Shown: one piece after another, positions 35,791 to 43,105 of the stretch | How the letters are laid out: each line of letters begins with the position of its first letter | Position numbering within the stretch: the stretch's first letter is position 1 | Assembly (NCBI GenBank): GCA_041660925.1 | Contig: JBAZVI010000005.1 | Coordinates: 265,054 to 329,053, forward strand | Direction: 5' to 3' | Origin: Elusimicrobiota bacterium | GTDB lineage: Bacteria; Elusimicrobiota; Elusimicrobia; UBA1565 | Length of the DNA: 64,000 nucleotides | Program-made: the position numbers and the translations under genes | The notes under the pieces: generated by a model | Told to the model about the DNA's origin: nothing | Database searches by the model: none | The model's input: only the letters and a program-made list of their open reading frames with translations

Positions 35791-37350
35791 GTGAAAGTCC
35801 GAGGCATCGTTCTCGGAGCCCTTCTGCTTTGGGCCGCGTCCGCTCCCGTCCTCGCCGACGAGACGGCGGGCCGCGCCGGGCAGATCTTCAACTTCGGCGC
35901 GGGCGCGCGCGCGCTGGGGATGGGCTCCGCGCACACGGCTCTCGTCAGCGACGCCTCCTCCGTCTACTACAACCCCGCGGGACTCGGCCTGCTGCAGGCG
36001 CGCGAGGTGACCTTCATGCACGCCGCGCTCTACGAGGGCGCCGCCTACGATTACGCCGCCTATGCTCAGAACAAGCGCCGCAAGGCCGGCGGCTGGGGCG
36101 TCGAGTTCATCCGGCTCAACGTCGGCGGGGCGGAAGGGCGCGACGAGAACAACAATTCCACCGGGGGTTTCGGCTACTCCGAGATGGCGCTCGGCTTCGC
36201 GACGGCCTGGCGCGGCGTCCTCTATCCGCTGCTCTCCCTCGGCATGAAGGGCAAGATGCTGCGGCGCACGATGGGCGGCGCCTCGGGGGACAGCCTCTAC
36301 GGCGTGGACCTCGGCGCGCAGATGGGACCCTACGCGGGCGATAAGCTCAGCTTCGGCTTCACCGCGCAGAACGTCATGTCTTTCAAGCAGGGGGACACCG
36401 ACGACAGCCTCAAACCCGCCTTCCGCGTCGGCGCGGCCTACCGCGTCGTGGGCCCCCTCGCGCTCGCCGCGGACTACTCCGACGCCGGAGAGCTGCGCGT
36501 CGGCACCGAGTACACCATGGGGATCATGGCGCTGCGCTTCGGGCTCGTCGACCAGGCCCTCTCCTTCGGCGGCGGTTTCCTCTTCCGCAGCCGCTATTCC
36601 GTCGACGTCGCGATGCTCAACCACCCGGTTCTCGGGATGTCGCAGCGCATCTCGGTCGGCTACCGCTTCGCGCCTCAGGTCCAGGCGCGCAAGATGCAGT
36701 ACTTCGCGAGCGAATACCTCAACAACGCGCAGGGGGAGCTCAAGAAGCGGAACTATCTCAAAGGCCTGCACGACCTCGAGACCGCGCTGGGCATCGACCC
36801 CAAGGTCGGAGCCGAGTGGCGCGCGCGCGCCGAGCGCCTGCACCGGCTCGTCAAGCGCATGGACCTCGAAGCCCATCCCGAGGACAGCGAGACCCTCGCC
36901 GAGGATTCGCCGGCCGCTCTCGTCGCCGCGGCGGCCATCGACGCCTACGCGTCCCGCGAGGAGGACCGCGCGACCGTGCTCGCGCACGCGGCGCTCGGCG
37001 CCGAGCCGGGCAAAGGCGTCTACGGACGACTCCTCGACGCCGTGGCGAACCTCAGCGGCCGCACCATCGACCGCGACCAGGTGCTGCCGCCGCTGCGGCT
37101 CTCCGAGCTCAAGATGCGCCGCGCGATGGAGGCGATCTACGCGCGCCGCTTCGAAGCCGCGATCACGCTGCTGCGCGAATCGCTCTGGCTGCAGCCCGGC
37201 AACGCGCTGGCCTGGACCCGACTCGGCTCCGCGTATTTCGCGTCCAGCGACAAGGAACGGGCCGCCGAGGCCTGGCGGAAGGCGCTCGAGATCAACCCGA
37301 ACGACGACAAGCTGCGGGGCTTCATGACCCAGCAGGGGCTCCGGCCGTGA
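35791..37350 (+). CDS. PorV/UPF0164-like outer-membrane beta-barrel with C-terminal TPR
   Basis: 519 aa from the GTG at 35791, giving signal peptide MKVRGIVLGALLLWAASAPVLADE. The upstream ATG at 35749 would add a charged leader. Residues about 28-300 have the hallmark of the PorV/PorQ/UPF0164 family: FGAGARALGMGSAHTALVSDASSVYYNPAGLG, then many short amphipathic strands, so a beta-barrel in the outer membrane. In Bacteroidota PorV binds and delivers type IX secretion cargo by its C-terminal domain. Residues about 310-519 are helical with TPR-like units (NYLKGLHDLETALGIDP; RFEAAITLLRESLWLQPGNALAWTRLGSAYFA), an uncommon addition. It follows the giant protein, whose C-terminus is sorting-domain-like, by 126 bp. 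Confidence 0.82.
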   Translation: MKVRGIVLGALLLWAASAPVLADETAGRAGQIFNFGAGARALGMGSAHTALVSDASSVYYNPAGLGLLQAREVTFMHAALYEGAAYDYAAYAQNKRRKAGGWGVEFIRLNVGGAEGRDENNNSTGGFGYSEMALGFATAWRGVLYPLLSLGMKGKMLRRTMGGASGDSLYGVDLGAQMGPYAGDKLSFGFTAQNVMSFKQGDTDDSLKPAFRVGAAYRVVGPLALAADYSDAGELRVGTEYTMGIMALRFGLVDQALSFGGGFLFRSRYSVDVAMLNHPVLGMSQRISVGYRFAPQVQARKMQYFASEYLNNAQGELKKRNYLKGLHDLETALGIDPKVGAEWRARAERLHRLVKRMDLEAHPEDSETLAEDSPAALVAAAAIDAYASREEDRATVLAHAALGAEPGKGVYGRLLDAVANLSGRTIDRDQVLPPLRLSELKMRRAMEAIYARRFEAAITLLRESLWLQPGNALAWTRLGSAYFASSDKERAAEAWRKALEINPNDDKLRGFMTQQGLRP

Positions 37351-37390
37351 ACGGCAACATCTCCGAAATGAATCCCGGCGTCCTCCCCGC

Positions 37391-37396
37391 TACACT
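37391..37396 (+). promoter_or_regulatory. Possible -10 box upstream of the kinase-FliF-FliG gene
   Basis: TACACT at 37391-37396 with no recognisable -35 at 16-18 bp. A good AAGGAG ribosome-binding site follows before the ATG at 37427, so the gene may instead be read from the porV-like transcript. Confidence 0.35.
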
Positions 37397-37426
37397 CACG
37401 GGGGGGGAACCCCGGAAGGAGCGGAC

Positions 37427-39907
37427 ATGGGCGTAGTCGTCGTCGTCCTCGTCCCCGTCCTGTTCCTCACGCTGGCGGCCAGCATGGTCGTCGTCGGCCA
37501 GCTCTCGAGCTTCTTCCAGTTCAACAAGTATTCGCGCAAGCGGCAGACGGACCGCCAGGAGATCATGCGCTTCATGACGCAGCTGGCGACGGCGCAGAGC
37601 CAGGTCTTCCAGCGCAGCAGGGAGCTGGAGGGGCTTTCGGCGCGCCTGCAGGTGAACAACCAGGAGCTCGCGCGGCTGAACAGCATGAAGTCCAAGTTCC
37701 TCTCGATGGTCGTCCACGACATGCGCACCCCGCTGGCCTCCATCAAGGGCTTCGGCGAGATGCTCAGCCGCCAGAAGCTCGAGCCCACCCAGACGAAGTA
37801 CGTGGACTACATCGTCCGCGGCACCGACCAGATGAACCGCCTCATGGCCGACCTGACCGACCTGGCCGTCATCGAGGCCGGCAAGCTCAAGATGGACAAG
37901 CAGCCCTTCGACATCTCGAGCATGCTCAACGACATCGTGCCCGCCATCGGGGTCATCGCGCAGAAGAAAGGCGTGCTCTTCGTCGCGCCCGAGATCGCGC
38001 CGGACTCCACGGTCGTCGGCGACCGCTTCCGCCTCGTGCAGGCGCTGATGAACTTCCTCAACAACGCCGTCAAGTTCACCCCTGCGGGCGGCAAGGTCGA
38101 GCTCCTCGTGAGCGTGAGCCTGCGCACCGCCACCTTCAAGGTGAAGGACAGCGGTCCCGGCATCCACCCTTCCGAGCGCAAGAGCGTCTTCGAGAAGTTC
38201 TACCAGTCGCAGTTCATGGACCAGAAGTCCCGCAAACAGGGCTGGGGGCTCGGGCTCTCCATCGCGCAGGAGATCGTGAAGTCCCACTTCGGCGAGATCG
38301 GGGTGGACTCCGCGGGCCTCGGCAAGGGCGCCACCTTCTGGTACCGCATCCCGCTCAAGCCGCCGAAGTTCCCGGCGCTCGCCCGCGCCGGAGCCGCGGC
38401 CCTGCTGCTCCTGCTGCTCCCTTTCGGCGGCCGCGCTCTGGCGCAGCAGCCGCAGACCGCGCTGCCCATCGAGGAGAAGGCGCGCTACGAGAAGGCCCTG
38501 CAGGAGAAGGCGGAGTCGGTGCTCCTCCATCTGCTCGGGCCGAGCCGCGCGCGGGTCGTCGTGGACGCGACCCTCGACTTCACCCGCATCGAACGCTTCG
38601 ACGTGAAGAGCGGCGCGGTCTCCCCCGAGGACAAGAACATCCTCTTCCTCTGGCAGAACGTCGGCGCTCAGGTCTCGGGGCCGGAGCTCCTTCCCGGGGT
38701 CCCGACGCAGGACGCCATGGCCGGACCTTCGCAGACCCGCTCCTACGAGCGTCAGAACTCCTTCCCCTCCGCCTTCGTCAAGCGCCTCAACGTCATCCTG
38801 ATCCTCGACCGCACGGTGGACGTCAAGCAGGGCGACGAACTCTCCAAGATCGTCTCGGACGTGCTCGACGTCCAGCCCGAGCGCGGCGACGCGCTCACGG
38901 TCGTGCGCGCGCCCTTCGCCCCGGCCTGGCGGACGATCTGGTACACCCCGGAGGCGGCCAGCCTCCTCTTCAAGTACGGACTCATCAGCCTCATGACCCT
39001 CATCACCCTCGTGGTGGTGGCCGCCTGCTTCCTGAAGCTCGCCGAGGCCATGGACTCCATGGCGCAGGCCCAGGCCCACCAGCTGCAGATGGACTTCGGC
39101 GGGCAGGGGCAGCCTGCGGCCGAGGAGGAAGAGGAAGAGAAGAAAGAAGAGGGGCCCGTGGAGGCGGCGGTCGCTCAGACGAAGATCGTCTTCAACGTGC
39201 GGCCGGAACAGGTGGACACGCTGAACGTCCTGCTCCGGGGACAGGACGCCGAGAACATCGCGCTCGTGACGGCGCACCTGCCGCCCGACACGAAGAAGGC
39301 CTTCCTCGCGAAGCTCCCCCCGAGCGTGTATGGGACGGTGCTCGCCCAGCTCGGACGGGTGCGCTTCGTGGACCAGGAGATGGTCGCCACCATCAAGGAG
39401 GAGCTCGAGCGCCGTCTGGAGAGCGCCATCGGCGGGAGCGCGAACCTCTTCGACATGCTCGAGAGCTCGACACTGCCGGAGAAGCGCGAGCTCCTCAAGC
39501 TCCTCGAGGCCCAGGACCCCGAGCTCGCGCGCCAGGTGCGCGCCAAGATCCTCCTTTTCGAGGACATCTCCGACATCGAGGAGAAGGACTGGTCGCTCGT
39601 GCTCTCCTCGGTCACCCTGGAGGAGTGGGCGTTCGCGCTCTACGACGCGCCCGAGGAGCTCGTCACGGCCCTCAAGGCGCAGATGCTCCCCAAGACCTGG
39701 AGCATCCTCAGCCAGCTCATGCAGGTCGGCCGGCCCTCGGAGGCGGCCGTCGAGAAGGCCCACGAGCGCATCGTGGCGGCGGTGGCGAAGCTCGTCGCCG
39801 ACGGGCGCATCACGAACCCCGTCAGCCGTCACATCGAGATGCTCGCGGAAAGGCCGAAGGAAGAGGCTCCCCCTCCGCTGATGGAGGGGGCGGGACAGCT
39901 CGGTTAG
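37427..39907 (+). CDS. Sensor histidine kinase - FliF-like - FliG fusion protein
   Basis: One 826-aa frame. Residues 1-30 are a TM helix. A HisKA domain has His97 in SMVVHDMRTPL, followed by HATPase_c with N-box NFLNNAVKF (about 209-217), DSGPGIHP (about 241) and GWGLGLSIAQEIV. A second hydrophobic helix lies at about 324-343 (ALLLLLLPF). A FliF C-terminal/YscJ-like domain spans about 350-500 (LLGPSRARVVVDATLDFTR, FVKRLNVILILDRTV, QPERGDALTVVRAPF), then a third TM (about 515-540). FliG middle and C-terminal domains span about 585-800 (AENIALVTAHLPPDTKKAFLAKLPP, SNLFDMLESSTLPEKRELLKLLEAQDPELARQVR in pieces, LFEDISDIEEKDWSLVL). The topology is consistent: kinase inside, FliF part periplasmic, FliG inside. 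motA and motB follow. No start codon allows separate translation at the junction. Confidence 0.88.
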   Translation: MGVVVVVLVPVLFLTLAASMVVVGQLSSFFQFNKYSRKRQTDRQEIMRFMTQLATAQSQVFQRSRELEGLSARLQVNNQELARLNSMKSKFLSMVVHDMRTPLASIKGFGEMLSRQKLEPTQTKYVDYIVRGTDQMNRLMADLTDLAVIEAGKLKMDKQPFDISSMLNDIVPAIGVIAQKKGVLFVAPEIAPDSTVVGDRFRLVQALMNFLNNAVKFTPAGGKVELLVSVSLRTATFKVKDSGPGIHPSERKSVFEKFYQSQFMDQKSRKQGWGLGLSIAQEIVKSHFGEIGVDSAGLGKGATFWYRIPLKPPKFPALARAGAAALLLLLLPFGGRALAQQPQTALPIEEKARYEKALQEKAESVLLHLLGPSRARVVVDATLDFTRIERFDVKSGAVSPEDKNILFLWQNVGAQVSGPELLPGVPTQDAMAGPSQTRSYERQNSFPSAFVKRLNVILILDRTVDVKQGDELSKIVSDVLDVQPERGDALTVVRAPFAPAWRTIWYTPEAASLLFKYGLISLMTLITLVVVAACFLKLAEAMDSMAQAQAHQLQMDFGGQGQPAAEEEEEEKKEEGPVEAAVAQTKIVFNVRPEQVDTLNVLLRGQDAENIALVTAHLPPDTKKAFLAKLPPSVYGTVLAQLGRVRFVDQEMVATIKEELERRLESAIGGSANLFDMLESSTLPEKRELLKLLEAQDPELARQVRAKILLFEDISDIEEKDWSLVLSSVTLEEWAFALYDAPEELVTALKAQMLPKTWSILSQLMQVGRPSEAAVEKAHERIVAAVAKLVADGRITNPVSRHIEMLAERPKEEAPPPLMEGAGQLG

Positions 39908-39925
39908 GCGTACTAAAGGATAGCC

Positions 39926-41170
39926 ATGGCCAAAGTCGATTCCCTTCTGGCGCGTCTGCGCGGCGAGGAGGCCCCTCCTCCGGAGGAGGCGCCTCCCCCC
40001 GCGCCCGCCGCCGCGCCGGTCTCCGACGAACTGCTCGCGCCTCTGCGCACGAAGATCTCGGAGCTCGAGCAGAAGCTCACAGCCCTCCAGGCGCCGCCCG
40101 CGCCGCCGGCCGAGGAGGCGCCCGTCGAGGAGCCGCCGCTCCCGCCGCCGCCGACCCCGCCGGCGCCGCCGACCGAGCTGACGCTCTTCCTGCACACCAA
40201 GGTCGAGCTGCTCGAGCGCAGGCTCGAGCTCGCCCAGCAGGAGGCCATCCGCGCGAACATCGTGCTCCGCGAACGCGAAGAGGCCCAGCGCAAGGCGCAG
40301 AAGGAGGTCGAGGAGCTCTTCCATTCCATGCGCGAGCAGCAGCGGGCCGTCGCCTTCGACCGTCAGCTGCGCGAGCAGTACGCGCTCGCCCAGCACCGCA
40401 TCGAGGACCTGGGGGCCCGCCTGGCGATGGCCGAGCTGCGCATGCTCCCCGTCCAGGACGTCCTGGCGTTCCTCGAGAAGGAGAACGGCGCCGAGGAACT
40501 CCAGGCGCTGCTTCGCGCGCGAGTCGAAGGAGCGAAGGCCGCCGGCCTCAAAGAGGCTGCGCGCGCTCCGGCGGCGTCCGCGCCGTCGACGGGCGGAGCC
40601 GGACCGGACGCCGCGCTTCCTCCCATCCCCGTTCTCTCGCCGACTCCCGCCCCTCGGCCGGACGCCGGTGAGGCGTCCGCCGCGCCGGCGCCCGATCCCG
40701 AGCGAGCGCCGCAGAGGCCGCTGGCGCCTGCGGACCTGCGGCCCATGCCTCTGCCCGAACTCGCCGTGGTCATGGGGAAGATGGCCGACCTCGAACGCCG
40801 CCTCGAGGAGTCCGAGAAGGCGCGCATGAGCGAGAGCCAGAAGCGCCTCTCCTGGGAGAGCGGCGTGCTCCAGGCGCTCAAGCAGTCGGCCGGCAAGTGG
40901 TTCCGCGGCGGCGGCCCGGAACTGCTGGTGGAGGCCGCCCTCGAGACTCTTGTAGAATCGATGCAGAAGCGCGACGAACTCTCCGCGGAGATGACCCGGA
41001 CGATCGAGGCCCTCCGCCAGGAGCCGCCGGGTTCGATGGCTTCCGGGGCTCTGCGCGCGCGGCTCGCGGAGCTGCGCCGGAGCCTCGACGCCGTCCAGCT
41101 CGAGATCGACAAGCGCATGGCCGTCGTCAACGCCTGGGTCGAACGGCACCAGGGCGGCAAGGGCGCATAG
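39926..41170 (+). CDS. Coiled-coil protein of unknown function in the motor cluster
   Basis: 414 aa, no signal peptide or TM, so cytoplasmic. Four parts: a Pro/Ala/Glu-rich N-terminus with a short coiled coil (LRTKISELEQKLTALQ); a long charged coiled coil at about 85-170 (FLHTKVELLERRLELAQQEA, REREEAQRKAQKEVEELF); a second Pro/Ala-rich linker at about 205-270; and a helical C-terminal domain (LPELAVVMGKMADLERRLEESEKA, MTRTIEALRQEP, LRRSLDAVQLEIDKRM). AAGGA precedes the ATG. It lies 18 bp after the kinase-FliF-FliG gene and 12 bp before motA, so it is almost certainly co-transcribed. It could scaffold or couple the FliG part to other parts; this is inference, and I do not recognise the family. 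Confidence 0.72.
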   Translation: MAKVDSLLARLRGEEAPPPEEAPPPAPAAAPVSDELLAPLRTKISELEQKLTALQAPPAPPAEEAPVEEPPLPPPPTPPAPPTELTLFLHTKVELLERRLELAQQEAIRANIVLREREEAQRKAQKEVEELFHSMREQQRAVAFDRQLREQYALAQHRIEDLGARLAMAELRMLPVQDVLAFLEKENGAEELQALLRARVEGAKAAGLKEAARAPAASAPSTGGAGPDAALPPIPVLSPTPAPRPDAGEASAAPAPDPERAPQRPLAPADLRPMPLPELAVVMGKMADLERRLEESEKARMSESQKRLSWESGVLQALKQSAGKWFRGGGPELLVEAALETLVESMQKRDELSAEMTRTIEALRQEPPGSMASGALRARLAELRRSLDAVQLEIDKRMAVVNAWVERHQGGKGA

Positions 41171-41182
41171 AGGAACGACATC

Positions 41183-41926
41183 ATGGGAATGGACCTGACC
41201 ACCAGCATCGGCCTCTTCGGAGTGCTCATCATGCTGACCCTCGGGCTCGTCTCCGGCGAGCTGGGCGGCATCTTCCTCAACTGGCACGGCATCGGCATCG
41301 TCTTCGGCGGCACCGCCATCGCGATGCTCGTGAACACCCCCGCGCGCTACATCCGCGAGACCATCGGCTCGGTGCTCAACCTCATCCGCAAAGACCCCTA
41401 TGGCGACCCCTCCGAGCTCGTCCCCATCCTCGTGCGCCTGGCCGAGCAGGTGCAGGCGCGCGGGCTCGGCGCCCTGCGCGGCGTCGACGAGAAGACCGGG
41501 GGCGGCTTCCTCTTCCAGGCGGCGACCACCGCGATGGAGTACAACAACGCCGACTTCGTGCGCCGCGTGCTGGAGACCGAGGTCAACAACAAGGTCGACC
41601 GCTACAACGAGGTCATCAACGTCGTGCGGACGGCCGGCGTCCTTTCCCCGATGTTCGGCCTCATCGGAACCCTCATCGGCATCGTGCGCGTGCTCAAGCA
41701 GATCTCCGACCCCGACAAGGTCGGCCCCGCCATGGCCGTCGCCATCACCACGGCCTTCTACGGCATCCTGCTGGCCAACATGGTCTGCGTGCCCGTGGCC
41801 GGAAAGATGCGCTTCCGGCTCTGGGAGGAGATCAAGGTCAAGGCGATGATCATCGAGGGCGTCGTGGGCATGATGCAGGGCACGGTGCCGCTCGTGCTCG
41901 AGCGCCGCCTGCAGGCGTTCCGCTAG
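41183..41926 (+). CDS. motA: MotA-type stator subunit (ion-driven motor)
   Basis: 247 aa. With MotB it forms the inner-membrane ion channel that turns or pushes on FliG. Four TM helices: TM1 at about 5-27 (SIGLFGVLIMLTLGLVSG), TM2 (IGIVFGGTAIAMLV), a cytoplasmic domain with AEQVQARGLGALRG matching the MotA loop that contacts FliG, then TM3/TM4 with the signature SPMFGLIGTLIGIVRVLKQI and AVAITTAFYGILLANMV. Its length is typical of MotA/PomA and longer than ExbB/TolQ forms would suggest for the loop order. It is 12 bp after the coiled-coil gene and 8 bp before motB. No flagellar gene is present in the window, so its rotor is presumably the FliG fusion at 37427. Confidence 0.93.
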   Translation: MGMDLTTSIGLFGVLIMLTLGLVSGELGGIFLNWHGIGIVFGGTAIAMLVNTPARYIRETIGSVLNLIRKDPYGDPSELVPILVRLAEQVQARGLGALRGVDEKTGGGFLFQAATTAMEYNNADFVRRVLETEVNNKVDRYNEVINVVRTAGVLSPMFGLIGTLIGIVRVLKQISDPDKVGPAMAVAITTAFYGILLANMVCVPVAGKMRFRLWEEIKVKAMIIEGVVGMMQGTVPLVLERRLQAFR

Positions 41927-41934
41927 GGAGAGGC

Positions 41935-42627
41935 ATGGCCGTCTACCGATTCCGCAAAGAGGAGCTCGAGGCGCACCTCAACCGAGGAGCGCTCTGGGCC
42001 GTCGTCTACGGCGACCTCATGAGCTACCTCATGATCCTCTTCCTCATCATGCTTTCCTACACCCTCGCCAAGAAGGTGAACCCCGAGAAGCACCAGGTCG
42101 AGGAGTCGATGATGCAGATCCAGCGCGTCTTCGGCGGCAAGGTCGACCCCGCGCTCCAGGAGCGCGCGCTCCAGCGCGACAAGGAGTTCTTCGCCTCTCA
42201 GCGCCTGCAGGAGCAGGCGCAGAAGGAGGGGACGGCCGGGAGCATGAACGTCATCGCCACCGAGAAGCGCGTGCGCATCGAGCTCAAGGAAGGCGTTCTT
42301 TTCGATTCCGGGAGCGCGGAACTCAAGGAGAGCGCGGTCCCGATCCTCAAGTCCATCGCCACCGAGATGGTCGATCTCAAGAACGAGATCCGCGTCGAAG
42401 GCCATACCGACAACGTCCCCATCCACCGCGGGAAGTACAAGTCCAACTGGGAGCTCTCGATGGCGCGCGCCTACGCCGTCCTCAAGGTCCTGCAGGAGGC
42501 GGGGGTGTCGCCCGAGCGGCTCTCGGGCATCGGCTATGGCGAGTACCGCCCCATGGCCGCCAACGACTCGCTCGAGAACAAGGCCAAGAACCGGCGCATC
42601 GAGATCTCGCTGCTCCGCGCCGAATAG
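41935..42627 (+). CDS. motB: MotB-type stator subunit with OmpA-like peptidoglycan-binding domain
   Basis: 230 aa. The N-terminal helix reads WAVVYGDLMSYLMILFLIML, with Asp27 at the position of the essential ion-binding Asp of MotB. A plug/linker region follows (about 50-110), then an OmpA/MotB domain (about 115-230) with GVLFDSGSAELKESA, IRVEGHTDNVPI and NRRIEISL, which binds peptidoglycan. It therefore looks like a functional, anchored stator. The start at 41935 has GGGAGAGG just upstream of the ATG. It is the last of the tightly packed genes; the parvulin gene follows 101 bp later with its own ribosome-binding site. Confidence 0.93.
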   Translation: MAVYRFRKEELEAHLNRGALWAVVYGDLMSYLMILFLIMLSYTLAKKVNPEKHQVEESMMQIQRVFGGKVDPALQERALQRDKEFFASQRLQEQAQKEGTAGSMNVIATEKRVRIELKEGVLFDSGSAELKESAVPILKSIATEMVDLKNEIRVEGHTDNVPIHRGKYKSNWELSMARAYAVLKVLQEAGVSPERLSGIGYGEYRPMAANDSLENKAKNRRIEISLLRAE

Positions 42628-42728
42628 ACCGCCCGCGCCGTCCTCCCTCCCCTGTTCTTCGGCGTACTTATGTATGATTCCCGCAGGCCGCACCCGCGGC
42701 GGCCATCGCCGTTCAATCAGGAGGGAAC

Positions 42729-43010
42729 ATGCCCCGCGCCCGCGCCCGCCACATCCTCGTAGAGTCGGAGAAAGCCTGCCTCGACCTCAAGAAGCAGCTC
42801 GAAGGAGGCGCCGATTTCGCGGAGCTCGCGAAGAAGCACTCCAAGTGTCCCTCCGGCCGCAGCGGGGGAGAGCTGGGGGAGTTCGGCCCAGGCGAGATGG
42901 TCCCCGAGTTCGACAAGGTCGTCTTCAGCGCCGAGGTCGGGAAGGTGCAGGGCCCGGTGAAGACCGAGTTCGGCTACCACCTCCTCGAAGTCACCCAGCG
43001 CGCGCCCTGA
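42729..43010 (+). CDS. Small parvulin-type peptidyl-prolyl isomerase
   Basis: 93 aa, a single Rotamase/PpiC domain without a signal peptide, so cytoplasmic like E. coli PpiC (Par10). Motifs: ARHILVESEKACLDLKKQLEGGADFAELAKKHSKCPSGRSGGELGEF (shown here as the family pattern of HIL, FAELA, CPS and GGDLG-like turns) and GPVKTEFGYHLLEV near the end. AGGAGGG lies 5 nt before the ATG. A TATGAT box at 42673-42678 may be its -10. It may help fold motor or other proteins, but the short cytosolic form is a general chaperone, so the link to the motor is by position only. Confidence 0.92.
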   Translation: MPRARARHILVESEKACLDLKKQLEGGADFAELAKKHSKCPSGRSGGELGEFGPGEMVPEFDKVVFSAEVGKVQGPVKTEFGYHLLEVTQRAP

Positions 43011-43027
43011 ACGGGGGCGTGCGCGGG

Positions 43028-43088
43028 GTCTGCGGATTCGTTTCGCAGACGAAAAGGTCAGGCGGCCTCGTTGGGGCCGCCTGACCTT
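43028..43088. terminator. Two hairpins after ppiC, the second a 14-bp perfect stem
   Basis: GTCTGCG (43028-43034) pairs with CGCAGAC (43044-43050). A 14-bp perfect stem is formed by 43054-43067 and 43075-43088 with a 7-nt loop. There is no T-run on the + side, but four A residues before the stem make a T-run on the minus side. It probably stops read-through from the motor cluster, and it overlaps the -35 of the next promoter. Confidence 0.65.
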
Positions 43089-43098
43089 ATCCTATACT
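43071..43098 (+). promoter_or_regulatory. Promoter of response regulator, leaderless GTG start
   Basis: TTGGGG at 43071-43076 (inside the loop and right arm of the 14-bp hairpin), 16-bp spacer, TATACT at 43093-43098. The predicted start falls on the GTG at 43106. Confidence 0.55.
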
Positions 43099-43105
43099 AT
43101 CCGGC

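Noticed and set aside
37427..42627. An ordinary flagellar operon
   Set aside because: Only FliF/FliG-like segments and MotAB are present; no hook, rod, export, switch-complex or flagellin genes are in the window.
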